Below, piece by piece: positions 53,632 to 62,696 of a stretch of DNA of 64,000 nucleotides. The notes below the pieces were generated by a model. The model had not been told where the DNA came from. It made no database searches and worked only from the letters and a program-made list of their open reading frames with translations. The stretch lies in assembly GCF_024055795.1 (NCBI RefSeq), contig NZ_JAMXMY010000031.1, forward strand, positions 34,652-98,651. Reading direction: 5' to 3'. The stretch is from Actinoallomurus purpureus. GTDB taxonomy: Bacteria > Actinomycetota > Actinomycetes > Streptosporangiales > Streptosporangiaceae. How positions within the stretch are numbered: position 1 is the stretch's first letter; every line of letters begins with the position of its first letter. A program made the position numbers and the translations under genes.

Positions 53632-54883
53632 CCTTCATCTCCGGCCGGGGTCCAGGTCGTGAGCCCGAGGTCGGATGGCCCAGAGCGGGCATGCGGTGCG
53701 GGAATCCGACCCGCAGGACGGCGGCCGCCGCCGCGGCGGTCAGGACGACGACGGCCGCCAGGATCAGGGCCTGGTGGTAGCCGTGGTGGAGCAGGGGCGC
53801 GACGGCCAGCGGGCCGAGGATCTGGCCGATGGAGTAGCCGGCGGTCAGCAGGGCGACCGAGCGGGGGATCCGCAGGTGGGCGCCGGCGGCGAGGGCGATG
53901 GTGCTGACTCCGAGGAACGTGGCGCCGAAGAGGAACGCCGAGATGAGCGCCGATGCGACCCCGTTCAACAGGGCGGGTAGGGCGATGCCGATCGCCTGCA
54001 CGGCCAGTGCGGTCAGCAGGAGACCGGGGCGGGACCAGCGCCGGCCCGACCACGCCCAGAGCGCGCACGAGGGAACCGCCGCCAGCCCGACCAGCACCCA
54101 GGCACCGCTGCCGATCCATCCGGGAGAGCTCTGCTCGATCGCGGCGACCAGGAACGTGCCGGCGATGATGTAGCCGATGCCCTCGAGCGTGTAAGACACG
54201 AAGAGCGCGGTGAACCAGCGATGAGTGCGCGGGCCCTTTGCCTGCTCTCCTGGCGAGGGTTCCCTGGTCTCCGGCTCGGGCGCCGGTTCCGGTCGCAGGT
54301 TCCACGAGGCGGCGGCGAGCAGCGCGGCCAGCCCCGCGGAAGCCCACCAGGCGGCGCGCCAGTCGGCGGCCGGGCGCAGGACCAGGACCAGGAGCCCGGA
54401 CAGGGCGATGCCGGCGCCGACGCCACCGACGGCCCATCCGGGCAGATGGGCGGGGTGCTCGCGCAACCGGCTGAGCAGCGAGCCGACGGCGATGACGAAG
54501 ATCAGCGCGCTCGCCACGCCGGCGAACAGCCGGAGCGCCAGCCACACCGTGGTGGTGCGGGTCAACGGCATGGCGGCGAGGGTCGCCGTCAGCGCCAGCA
54601 GGGATCCGCGCAGGACGACCGGGGAACGCGTCAGCCGCGGAAGGAAAATGCCGGCGAGGGCACCGGCCAGGTACCCGATGTAGTTCGCGGTGGCCAGATC
54701 CGCGCCGGCCCCGGCCGACAGGCCGGCCTGGGCGTGCATCAGGGGAAGGATCGGGGTGTAGACGAAGCGTCCGACGCCCATCCCCGCCGCCAGCGCGGCG
54801 CCGGCCTGGGCGACGTGGATCCAGGGTGAGCGGCTCGTGGTGCCGGATGTGGCGGTGCGGTATTGCAGAGATGCGGAGTTCAT
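53615..54883 (-). CDS. YbfB/YjiJ-family MFS transporter
   Basis: 422 residues with 12 hydrophobic segments. GMGVGRFVYTPILPLM in helix 1 and ATANYIGYLAGAL in helix 2 are signatures of the YbfB/YjiJ family, with GPLAVAPLLHHGYHQAL near the end. ATG 54883 follows GAGGAAAC. It lies 98 bp past the muconolactone-isomerase-like gene in the same direction, so the two may be co-transcribed and controlled by the divergent LysR regulator. Confidence 0.88.
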   Translation of the reverse strand: MNSASLQYRTATSGTTSRSPWIHVAQAGAALAAGMGVGRFVYTPILPLMHAQAGLSAGAGADLATANYIGYLAGALAGIFLPRLTRSPVVLRGSLLALTATLAAMPLTRTTTVWLALRLFAGVASALIFVIAVGSLLSRLREHPAHLPGWAVGGVGAGIALSGLLVLVLRPAADWRAAWWASAGLAALLAAASWNLRPEPAPEPETREPSPGEQAKGPRTHRWFTALFVSYTLEGIGYIIAGTFLVAAIEQSSPGWIGSGAWVLVGLAAVPSCALWAWSGRRWSRPGLLLTALAVQAIGIALPALLNGVASALISAFLFGATFLGVSTIALAAGAHLRIPRSVALLTAGYSIGQILGPLAVAPLLHHGYHQALILAAVVVLTAAAAAAVLRVGFPHRMPALGHPTSGSRPGPRPEMKVSVRS

Positions 54884-54981
54884 GACGTGTTTCCTCGGTA
54901 GGGCGAGTCCGCCGGCACATGGGAGCGGCTCCCCGCCGTACGGGGGACGGCCGGGAGCCACGGGGGAAGGGGTTGGTCGGA

Positions 54982-55284
54982 TCAGGCAGTCTGGTCGTTG
55001 CCGCCGGGGTCGTTGGGGTGGGGCTCCAGGGGCGTGACCTCCGCCGTCATCCACGGACGCAGGGGCAGGCCTCCCAGGACCTTCTCGTGCAGCTCGATCT
55101 CGTCGGCGGCGCGCCACAGGCCGATGCTGCGCGCTTCCCCGACCGGGCGCCACAGTCGGCCCAGATGGCCGGTGGCGGCGAGTTCCCTGGCGCGGACGGC
55201 CTCGGCGGCGCGGCGGCGCTCGACCTCGGCTGGATCCGTGCCCTCGGGGACGTGAGTGGTGAGCTCGACCAGAAACTCCTTCAT
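54982..55284 (-). CDS. Muconolactone delta-isomerase family protein
   Basis: 100 residues. MKEFLVELTTHVPEGTDPAEVERRRAAEAVRARELAATGHLGRLWR, given by family position 1-46, then LHEKVLGGLPLRPWM and PLEPHPNDPG are the CatC/YciI-like dimeric ferredoxin-fold pattern. ATG 55284 is preferred over ATG 55290 because AAGGA then has correct spacing. No other catechol genes are nearby, so true muconolactone chemistry is doubtful. It is divergent from a LysR gene. Confidence 0.85.
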   Translation of the reverse strand: MKEFLVELTTHVPEGTDPAEVERRRAAEAVRARELAATGHLGRLWRPVGEARSIGLWRAADEIELHEKVLGGLPLRPWMTAEVTPLEPHPNDPGGNDQTA

Positions 55285-55454
55285 GCCCATTCCTTGATCT
55301 CTATCGGCGAGGTCTCCGGGATTGCCGGAGATATCCGGATGAGGTGGGGTGGCGTGCTCCCCCGTCCCAGGATGCGCCCGCCACCAGGGCCGACGCCACG
55401 ACCGGGTTACTCCCTGCTGGTAGGCGCCGTCTCTCACGCACGTAGCATGCGGGA

Positions 55455-56369
55455 GTGGAACTGCGCCAGTTGCGATACTTCGTCGCGGTTGCCGAGGAGC
55501 TGAGCTTCGGGCGGGCCGCCGAGCGATTGCTGATCGCCGGGCCTTCTCTCTCGCAGCAGATCAAGGCACTCGAACGCGACCTCGGGGTACGGCTGTTCGA
55601 TCGCGACCGCCGCTCGGTGGCCCTCACTCCGGCCGGTGCGGCCCTGCTTCCGCACACCCGCGCCCTGTTGGACCGGGCCGATGACCTTCAAAGCCGTGCG
55701 GCCCGGATCTCCGGCTCCGAGCCGGTACGGCTCGGATACGTCAACTGGGTGCCCGCAGACCTCACCACCCGTACGTCCGCGGTGGCCCAACTGCACGTCG
55801 ACCCGTGGATCGCCCCGTCCCACACTCAGGTCGGCCGGGTCGTCGACGGCAGTCTCGACCTCGCGGTGTGCTGGGTACGGACGACGGACCTCGCCCGACA
55901 CGGCCTTCATGCCAGGCTGCTCGGCGCCGAACGGCTGGACGCCGTCTCCACCGGCGAGGGCACCGGCGACGTCCACGCCGACGAGACCGCCGTCCTCCTC
56001 GACGACGACACCACATCGTGGGAGTCGTGGAACCTCTTCGCCGAGCAGCTCGCCCGCGAAACCGGTGCCCTCGCGGTGCGCACCTCCGACGGAGGCATCA
56101 CCGGACCCGCCTTCTTCGACCACGTCCGCCGCAGCCGGCGCCCGATCGTCAACTCCCCCAAAGGCCGGACCACTCCCCTGCCGCCCGACCTCGTCCAGCG
56201 TTCGGTGATCGCCCCGAAGGTCTACTGGACCTGGTCGCTCGTCTGGCGCCGCGCCGAGGTCTGCCCCGCCGTGCTCGCCGCCGTCGACGCCCTCACCGAC
56301 GGCATCGGTGACCTCGGACTCCACGAACCGGACGTCTGGCTGCCCGACGGCGACCCCTACAAACGGTAG
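55455..56369 (+). CDS. LysR-family transcriptional regulator
   Basis: 304 residues from GTG 55455. The N-terminal helix-turn-helix has LRQLRYFVAVAEELSFGRAAERLLIAGPSLSQQIKALE with LGVRLFDRDRR, followed by a LysR substrate domain (about 90-290). It is divergent from the muconolactone-isomerase-like/MFS pair, the usual target arrangement. Effector unknown. Confidence 0.9.
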   Translation: MELRQLRYFVAVAEELSFGRAAERLLIAGPSLSQQIKALERDLGVRLFDRDRRSVALTPAGAALLPHTRALLDRADDLQSRAARISGSEPVRLGYVNWVPADLTTRTSAVAQLHVDPWIAPSHTQVGRVVDGSLDLAVCWVRTTDLARHGLHARLLGAERLDAVSTGEGTGDVHADETAVLLDDDTTSWESWNLFAEQLARETGALAVRTSDGGITGPAFFDHVRRSRRPIVNSPKGRTTPLPPDLVQRSVIAPKVYWTWSLVWRRAEVCPAVLAAVDALTDGIGDLGLHEPDVWLPDGDPYKR

Positions 56370-56486
56370 GCGTCACCACCGGTTCTACGACCGGCTTCCT
56401 CCCATCTGGTAGGCGCGAACTCCCACCGCAGGTAGTGGGCGCGTCCCGGATCTGCCATGGCCATACCCCCCGCTGGAAGATTGTCG

Positions 56487-56523
56487 ACCGGTCGTCTAGT
56501 TTCGTAGAAGACCGGTCGACTAG
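56487..56523. promoter_or_regulatory. TetR operator pair (site B)
   Basis: ACCGGTCGTCTAG (56487-56499) and ACCGGTCGACTAG (56511-56523) flank an AT-rich spacer 36 bp before the SDR start. They match the pair in the TetR promoter at 53211-53244, including the CTAGTTT core. Confidence 0.7.
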
Positions 56524-56558
56524 AAGCGATCGGCAACGATAACTCGGAGAAGATCACC

Positions 56559-57272
56559 ATGAGCACACCTGTCCAGAAGGTCGCCGTCATCACCGGCGCA
56601 TCGCAGGGAATCGGCGCCGGCCTCGTCGAGGCGTACCGCAAGCTCGGCTACGCCGTCGTCGCCACCTCGCGCGGTATCGCTCCTTCGAACGATCCGCACG
56701 TCGTCACCGTCCAGGGCGACATCGCCGACCCCGCCACCGCCGAGCGCGTCATCGCGGCCGCCGTCGAGCGTTTCGGCCGCGTCGACACTCTGATCAACAA
56801 CGCCGGCATCTTCGTCACCAAGCCGTTCACCGACTACACCCAGGAGGACTACGACACGGTGACCGGGATCAACCTGACCGGCTTCTTCCGCATCACCCAG
56901 CTCGCCATCGAGCAGATGCTCCGCCGGGCCGGCGGCCACGTCGTCCAGATCAGTTCGAGCCTCGTCGACCACCCCCTTTCCACGGTCCCCTCCGTCCTGG
57001 CCTCGCTGACCAAGGGCGGCCTGCAGTCGGCGACCAAGGCCCTGGCCATCGAGTACGCCACGCGCGGCATTCGGAGCAACGCGGTCGCGCTGGGCATCAT
57101 CAAGACGCCGATGCACCCCGAGGAGAATCACGAGGCCCTGGCCACGCTGCACCCGGTCGGTCGGATGGGCGAGGTGAGCGACATCGTCGACGCGGTGATC
57201 TACCTCGAGAACGCGCCCTTCGTCACCGGCGAGATCCTCCACGTCGACGGCGGCCAGAACGCCGGCCACTGA
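56559..57272 (+). CDS. SDR-family protein lacking the catalytic Tyr
   Basis: 237 residues. The cofactor motif GASQGIGAG and NNAG are intact, as is a Ser in ISSSLVD. At the active site the sequence is VLASLTKGG: Lys is kept but the Tyr four residues before it is replaced by Ala. This variant occurs in one SDR subgroup of unknown function. The C-terminus (VTGEILHVDGGQNAGH) is classical. It is preceded by TetR operator B and GGAGAAG. Another substrate or non-reductive role is likely. Confidence 0.85.
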   Translation: MSTPVQKVAVITGASQGIGAGLVEAYRKLGYAVVATSRGIAPSNDPHVVTVQGDIADPATAERVIAAAVERFGRVDTLINNAGIFVTKPFTDYTQEDYDTVTGINLTGFFRITQLAIEQMLRRAGGHVVQISSSLVDHPLSTVPSVLASLTKGGLQSATKALAIEYATRGIRSNAVALGIIKTPMHPEENHEALATLHPVGRMGEVSDIVDAVIYLENAPFVTGEILHVDGGQNAGH

Positions 57273-57278
57273 TCCCTG

Positions 57279-57312
57279 CTGCCCCGGTCGCCGCGTGCGG
57301 CGCCCGGGGCAG
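57279..57312. terminator. Nested hairpin between convergent genes
   Basis: Outer arms CTGCCCCGG (57279-57287) and CCGGGGCAG (57304-57312), inner arms CGCCG (57289-57293) and CGGCG (57298-57302) around CGTG, giving one long stem with single-base bulges. It lies between the SDR stop and the XRE gene stop and can terminate both. Confidence 0.75.
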
Positions 57313-57317
57313 GGGAC

Positions 57318-58211
57318 TCACCGGCCGTGACGTGTCGTCCTGTCGGCCTCGTCCGGGGCGTCGGCGGTCCAGGCGGCCAGCAGGCGCAGGGCCTCCTCCG
57401 ACGGGCTGCCCGGTTCGGCGGTGTAGACGCCGAGAAGCTGGTCGGGATCGCCGGTCACCGCCAGCACGTCGTAGTGGAGCGTCAGGTCGCCCACCACGGG
57501 GTGATGGAAGTGCTTGGCGCCGTGCGTGCGTCGTTTCACGTCGTGGTCGGCCCACCAGCGGCGGAAGTCGTGGTCGCGTACGGACAGCTCACCGATGAGC
57601 TCGGCGAGCCGGGGGTCGTGCGGATGCCGCCCGGCGTACAGGTGCAGGGCCGCGACACTACTGCGGGCGACGGCTTCCCAGTCGGTGTACAGGCTCCGGG
57701 CGGCCTCGTCCAGGAAGATGTAGCGGGCCATGTTCCGGTCGCGGTACGGCAGGGCGTCGAAGTCGGTCAGGAGCGCCCGTGCCATGCGGTTGGTGGCCAG
57801 CACGTCGGTGCGGTGGCCGACCACGAGCGCCGGGTTGTCGCCCATCGTCTCCAGGAGCCGGTGGACGCTGGGCCGTACCCGCTGCGGCGGCAGCGGACGG
57901 CGCCGGTCGCGTACGGGCCTGGCGAGGGCGTACATGTGGGAGCGCTCGTCGTCGGTGAGACGCAGGGCGCGGGCGATGGCGTCCAGCACGGCCTCGGAGA
58001 CGTTGACGTCACGGCCGCGCTCCAGCCGGATGTAATAGTCGACGCTCACCCCGGCCAGCTGCGCGACCTCCTCGCGGCGCAGCCCCGGCACCCGGCGGAC
58101 CGTCGGCGTGGGGGGCAGGCCGGCGTCGTCCGGCGTGACGCGCCCGCGGCGCGAACGCAGGAACTCCCCCAGGTCGGAGCGGTCGCGTCGCGCGGAAGGG
58201 TGCACATCCAT
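57318..58211 (-). CDS. XRE regulator with MmyB-like ligand domain
   Basis: 297 residues. The helix-turn-helix (about 15-80) contains VPGLRREEVAQLAGVSVDYYIRLERGRDVNVSEAVLDAIARAL by family position, followed by the MmyB-like ligand-binding domain with VLATNRMARALLTDF, RNMARYIFLDEAARSLYTDWE and VGDLTLHYDVLAVTGDPDQLL. ATG 58211 is preceded by GGAGG at short spacing. It is divergent from the SDR gene at 58397, a common target arrangement for this family. Confidence 0.9.
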   Translation of the reverse strand: MDVHPSARRDRSDLGEFLRSRRGRVTPDDAGLPPTPTVRRVPGLRREEVAQLAGVSVDYYIRLERGRDVNVSEAVLDAIARALRLTDDERSHMYALARPVRDRRRPLPPQRVRPSVHRLLETMGDNPALVVGHRTDVLATNRMARALLTDFDALPYRDRNMARYIFLDEAARSLYTDWEAVARSSVAALHLYAGRHPHDPRLAELIGELSVRDHDFRRWWADHDVKRRTHGAKHFHHPVVGDLTLHYDVLAVTGDPDQLLGVYTAEPGSPSEEALRLLAAWTADAPDEADRTTRHGR

Positions 58212-58396
58212 GCCCTCCACCGTACGTCGGCGGCCACGGCCGATCCGGTGCCAGAGGGGTACTGCCGGTCCCCCGGTCCCACCGGGCCTGTTGTGGCGCT
58301 CAGGCGGCCCCGACCCGGCTGGTTCGCTGGAAGGGAACCGCTCACCGCCCCGGCGCGCGACCGCCGCCGGCGGCGGGAGCACAGGAAGGCACTCTC

Positions 58397-59359
58397 ATGA
58401 CGGCACGTGTCACCACTCCCTTCGACGCGCGGACCACCGCCGCGCAGGTCGTCGCGGGCGTCGACCTCACCGGTCGCCGCGCGATCGTCACCGGCGCCTC
58501 GTCGGGCATCGGCGTCGAGACCGCGCGGGCGCTCGCCACCGCCGGCGCCGAGGTCACCCTCGCCGTACGCGACGTCGCGGCGGGAGAGAAGGCCGCCGCC
58601 GACATCACCGCCACGACGGGCGGCCGGCGGGTCCGGGTCGCGGCGCTCGACCTGACCGACCGGGCGTCGATCGCGGCGTTCGTGGCCGCCTGGGCCGGAC
58701 CGCTGGACATCCTCGTCGCCAACGCGGGCGTCATGGCCTCGCCCGAGACGCGCACCGCAGAGGGATGGGAGCTGCAGTTCGCCACGAACCACCTCGGTCA
58801 TTTCGCGCTCACCACCGGCCTGCACCCCGCGCTCGCGGCGGCCGGCCACGCCCGGGTCGTCGTCGTCAGCTCGGTCGGTCACATCAACGGCGAGGTGCTG
58901 TTCGAGGACGTCAACTTCGAGCACCGCCCGTACGATGCCTGGGCCGCCTACAGCCAGTCGAAGACGGCCAACATCCTGTTCGCCGTCGAGGCCGCCCGCC
59001 GGTGGGCCGCCGACGGCATCAGCGTGAACGCCCTCAACCCAGGACGGATCGCCGGCACGAACCTCGCCCGGTACATCGGGGAGCCCACCAACGCCCCGGC
59101 CTCCTTCGAACCCGGGCAGAGCACCGGTGTGTCGGTGAAGGACATCGAGCAGGGCGCCGCGACATCGGTGCTGCTCGCCGCCTCACCGCTGGTCGACGGC
59201 GTCACCGGGAAGTACTTCGAGGACTGCCAGGAGGCCGAACCCCACGAGCCGGGCGTACGCCGCGGCGTCGCCGCCCACGCGCTCGACCCGGACAAGGCGG
59301 CCCGGCTGTGGCGGCTCTCGCTCGACCTGCTCGCGGCCGCCGGGAGGCCGTCCTCCTGA
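58397..59359 (+). CDS. SDR-family oxidoreductase (retinol-dehydrogenase-like)
   Basis: 320 residues. GASSGIGVETARAL, NAGVMASP, a Ser in VVSSVGH and the Y-x-x-x-K in YSQSKTAN are intact. The length and NHLGHFALT pattern fit the RDH/WWOX-like branch. It is divergent from the XRE/MmyB-like regulator. Substrate unknown. Confidence 0.88.
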   Translation: MTARVTTPFDARTTAAQVVAGVDLTGRRAIVTGASSGIGVETARALATAGAEVTLAVRDVAAGEKAAADITATTGGRRVRVAALDLTDRASIAAFVAAWAGPLDILVANAGVMASPETRTAEGWELQFATNHLGHFALTTGLHPALAAAGHARVVVVSSVGHINGEVLFEDVNFEHRPYDAWAAYSQSKTANILFAVEAARRWAADGISVNALNPGRIAGTNLARYIGEPTNAPASFEPGQSTGVSVKDIEQGAATSVLLAASPLVDGVTGKYFEDCQEAEPHEPGVRRGVAAHALDPDKAARLWRLSLDLLAAAGRPSS

Positions 59360-59980
59360 CCGTCACTGGTGCCGGCGCGCGCCGCCGGCCCGCTCGACCG
59401 GTCCCGTATGGATTCGGCCGAGTCGCCGGGGACGGAACGCCGGGTATATCGGTGTTCCGTCCCCGGGACGAATTCACCGAGGTCTCCTGATGCCCTCTCA
59501 CCACTTACGAAAATCTGGACTCTCTCGAGTCCAGCCGCCGAGATACGGCCCCTATCGCGGCGTGACAGAACCCTGTCGCGAGGGCCACGTCCCCCTGTTT
59601 AAGGCCGGTCATTGATCGGCGAGAGCCTCGAGGCCGTAATTGCCGCGTAACGATAGTCCGAACCCCAGATCGACCTCCGCCGTACGGTCGCTGGAGGGTC
59701 CCTTGAGGTAGTGGACACGGCCGGCGAGCTTCCATGCCCTTTTAACGTTCAAAGGTTCCAGGCGGCGCAAGAAAGATGCAATAGGGCCCCACTGCGTCAC
59801 TGCGGACAGACGCGACGCAAGCATCCAATAAGGTGCTTGACACGCGAATGCACACATTCGTAAGATCAGTCGGTGATCACAACCTGACGTCAATCATGAT
59901 CGAATTCGCGCGAAAACTCGGCCTTGCTTCCGCTTGCGCGGACACCAGTGACATACCGGAGATCAACGGGGGATAATAGC
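59360..59980. promoter_or_regulatory. Terminator and promoter region before the SARP gene
   Basis: A 7-bp stem GCCGGCG/CGCCGGC at 59371-59377/59383-59389 follows the SDR and is a likely terminator. The remaining 590 bp have lower GC, with AT-rich tracts at 59730-59770 and 59840-59920, and probably carry the SARP promoter. No gene is supported. Confidence 0.45.
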
Positions 59981-60808
59981 GTGGAAATTCGGATACTCGG
60001 ACCGCTGACTCTTTCTCACGAGGGGCGCCCACTCACCGTCACGGCACCTAAGCCGCGCAAGGTCCTCACCCTGCTACTTCTGAACGCGGGGTTCATCGTT
60101 CCCACCCGCGCGCTGATGACCGAGGTCTGGGGTGAGCACTCGCCGCGCAGCGCCTCGACCACCCTGCAGACCTACATCCTGCAGCTCCGCCGCAGCCTCG
60201 GAGCCGTCCTCGACCTCCCGGCACCGGCGGTCGCGAAAAAGGTCCTGATAACGTGCGAGAGCGGCTACATGATCCGGACCGCCGACACGGAATTCGATCT
60301 TCCCGAATATGAATCCATTGCCCAGGAAGGGCGCTTAGCGTTCAGCGCCGGTGACTACGCGGAAGCCGCGCGACTCATCGGCGAAGCGCTCGATTTGTGG
60401 AGAGGGCCGGCACTGGTCGACGTGGCGGCCGGACGTCTGATCGAGACGGAAATCCTCCGTCTCGAAGAATCGCGTCTCAGCCTGCTGGAGTTGCGCATCG
60501 AAACGAACCTGCGACTCGGCCGGCACCATGAAATCCTGAGCGAACTCACCGCTTTGGTCGCCAGGCACCCCCTGCATGAGGAATTGCACGGGAAATTCAT
60601 GCTCGCCCTTTACCGGTCCGGGCGCCGATCTCAGGCGCTGGAGGTGTTCCACCAACTCCGGAGCACGCTGATCCGGGAGCTGGGACTCGACCCCACTCCG
60701 AGCCTGCAACGGCTGCAGCAGCGCATCCTGTCCTCCGACCCCACGCTCGACGTCCCCCCGCAGCCGGAGCACCGCCCGCTGGAAGCCACCTCAGCACCCG
60801 ACCGTTAG
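59981..60808 (+). CDS. SARP-family transcriptional activator
   Basis: 275 residues from GTG 59981 (GGGGGAT upstream). An OmpR-like winged helix with EIRILGPLTLSHEGRPLTV and PRKVLTLLLLNAGFIVP is followed by the bacterial transcriptional activation domain (RLIGEALDLWRGPAL, LEESRLSLLELRIETNLRLG and LGLDPTPSLQRLQ). SARPs activate antibiotic clusters and bind heptamer direct repeats near promoters. It stands upstream of the DUF1772 protein, flavoprotein and cyclodeaminase-like genes, which may be its targets. Confidence 0.92.
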   Translation: MEIRILGPLTLSHEGRPLTVTAPKPRKVLTLLLLNAGFIVPTRALMTEVWGEHSPRSASTTLQTYILQLRRSLGAVLDLPAPAVAKKVLITCESGYMIRTADTEFDLPEYESIAQEGRLAFSAGDYAEAARLIGEALDLWRGPALVDVAAGRLIETEILRLEESRLSLLELRIETNLRLGRHHEILSELTALVARHPLHEELHGKFMLALYRSGRRSQALEVFHQLRSTLIRELGLDPTPSLQRLQQRILSSDPTLDVPPQPEHRPLEATSAPDR

Positions 60809-60929
60809 CAGAGAAGCTGTCATAGAGGCAGATGCCTGTCAATGTACGGCGAGGGTTCTCAAGTCCGCTCCGAGTCCGGTTCGACCGGCCGAGGACACGC
60901 TGACGCCAGTCGTCAGAGAGGAGCCGGGC

Positions 60930-61388
60930 ATGTGGACGCAGACGCTCGAGGTGCTGGTCCTGGTCAGCGCGGGGCTCGTCACGGGAGTCCTCGTCACGGG
61001 AGCCGTGGCGCTGGTGCCGTGTTTCCGGGCCCTACCGCCGGACCGCTACGTCGAGGTCCACCAACTGCTCGACCGCCGCATCGACCCGATGATGCCCATT
61101 CTCGTCGTCATCTCGTCGGCGCTCGCGCTCATCCTCACCTTCGTCGCCGGCGGTACGACCCGCAGTCTTCTCTTCGCCGTCGGGTCGATCCTGATGGCCG
61201 GCGTGGCGGTGGTGTCGGTGAGCACGGCCGTGCCCCTGCTCCGCCGCCACGTCCGGAAGGTGGACCCCGCCGACCTGCCCGCCGACTGGTACGACCTGCG
61301 CCGGCCATGGCGGGCCTGGCATCTGATCCGGACTCTGCTGGCCGTCGCATCGCTGCTCGCCATCGCGTCGGCGTCGGTCGCGACCTGA
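60930..61388 (+). CDS. DUF1772/anthrone-oxygenase-like membrane protein
   Basis: 152 residues with four hydrophobic segments (about 8-30, 55-75, 80-100 and 135-150). The residues HQLLDRRIDPMMP match DUF1772, a family that includes anthrone oxygenase-like proteins of polyketide pathways. GAGAGGAG precedes ATG 60930. It follows the SARP gene and precedes a flavoprotein. Confidence 0.8.
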   Translation: MWTQTLEVLVLVSAGLVTGVLVTGAVALVPCFRALPPDRYVEVHQLLDRRIDPMMPILVVISSALALILTFVAGGTTRSLLFAVGSILMAGVAVVSVSTAVPLLRRHVRKVDPADLPADWYDLRRPWRAWHLIRTLLAVASLLAIASASVAT

Positions 61389-61493
61389 GGACGACGCCTG
61401 GGAGCCGGTCACGGCCGGGACCGGTCGTCGCCGGTGACCGCGCTCCGCCAGAACGCCGCCCACCGTCGCAGTCGATCTTTGAAGGGAGCCCGC

Positions 61494-62696
61494 ATGCTCG
61501 TCGAGGGCCTGACCGGCCACGGACCGAGCCCCGCCGTCACCGAAGCCAAAGATGTGGCCGCGGCGCATGCCGAGACGGCCGAGTCCGAACGGCGGTTGCC
61601 CGGTGCGGTGGTCGACGCGATCATCAAGGCCGGATTTCCGGCTCACTTCGTACCACGGGCCTGGGGCGGGCGCGAAGGCACCTTCACCGACTTCACCGAC
61701 ACCGTCAGCCTGGTCGGCGAAGGATGCGCCTCGGCCGCCTGGTGCGCCGCGCTCTACGCCACGCTCGGCAGGATGATGGCGCACCTGCCGCTTGAGGGAC
61801 AGCGGGAGGTCTGGGCGAACGGCCCGAACACCCTGATCGTCGGCGCGATCAGCCCCGGGGGACGAGTCGAGAAGGCGGACGGAGGCTGGCGGCTGACCGG
61901 CCACTGGCCCTTCACCAGCGGCGCGGACCACTCCGACTGGGCGCTGATCGCCGCCATGGCTCCTGAGGGCGATCGGCGCGCCCTGCGTTACTTCGCCGTG
62001 CCGCGCCACCGCTACCAGGTGATCGACACGTGGTTCAACGTCGGCATGCGCGGCACCGGCAGCAACACTCTCGTCCTGGAAGACGTCCTGGTTCCAGCGC
62101 ACCTGTGCTTCGCGGGCGAGGACCTGTGGGCGGGGAAGGGGTCCCCCTCCACGGCGCGCTGCCACAACATCAAATTCAGGTCGGTCAACGGGTTGTCCTT
62201 CGTCGCCCCGGCCCTGGGCGCCGCGCAGGGGGCGCTCCAGACGTGGAGTGCCTGGATAGCGGAGAAGATCGACACGACGGGGAGGCCGACGAGGGAGCAG
62301 ATGAGCGTCCGTGTCGCGCTCGCCCACGCGGCGGGAGAGATCGACGCCGCGCGGCTGTTGCTGGAACGAGCCGCCGCCGGCGCCGACGCGGACGGCGTTC
62401 CCGAGGACGCCGACTTCCAGGCCGCCAGGAACTCCCGTGACTACTCCATCGCGATCGATCTGCTGGCGAGCGCCGTCGACAGGCTCTTCCGCGCGGGAGG
62501 AGCCCGCGGCCAGGCCGAGTCCGGGAACCTGCAGCGGGCATGGCGGGACGTCAACTGCGCGGCCGGACACGTGGCGCTGCGGTTCGAGGCCAACGCCACC
62601 GACTACTTCAATGTCGTGGTGGGCGGCGGTGCCAGCCTGCGCCCCGACTACCGCCAGTCCATCGGAGACACACGTGCCGCTGCTGCTCGACCGTAA
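61494..62696 (+). CDS. Acyl-CoA-dehydrogenase-like flavoprotein monooxygenase
   Basis: 400 residues from ATG 61494 (GAAGGGAG). It has the acyl-CoA dehydrogenase fold (N-terminal helical, middle strand GWRLTGHWPFTSGADHSDWALIAA, C-terminal helical RDVNCAAGHVALRFEANATDYFNVVVGGG) that group D flavin monooxygenases such as HsaA share. The middle motif and the missing catalytic Glu fit an oxygenase better than a dehydrogenase. It would need a flavin reductase, none of which is seen here. It overlaps the next gene by 23 bp. Confidence 0.82.
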   Translation: MLVEGLTGHGPSPAVTEAKDVAAAHAETAESERRLPGAVVDAIIKAGFPAHFVPRAWGGREGTFTDFTDTVSLVGEGCASAAWCAALYATLGRMMAHLPLEGQREVWANGPNTLIVGAISPGGRVEKADGGWRLTGHWPFTSGADHSDWALIAAMAPEGDRRALRYFAVPRHRYQVIDTWFNVGMRGTGSNTLVLEDVLVPAHLCFAGEDLWAGKGSPSTARCHNIKFRSVNGLSFVAPALGAAQGALQTWSAWIAEKIDTTGRPTREQMSVRVALAHAAGEIDAARLLLERAAAGADADGVPEDADFQAARNSRDYSIAIDLLASAVDRLFRAGGARGQAESGNLQRAWRDVNCAAGHVALRFEANATDYFNVVVGGGASLRPDYRQSIGDTRAAAARP

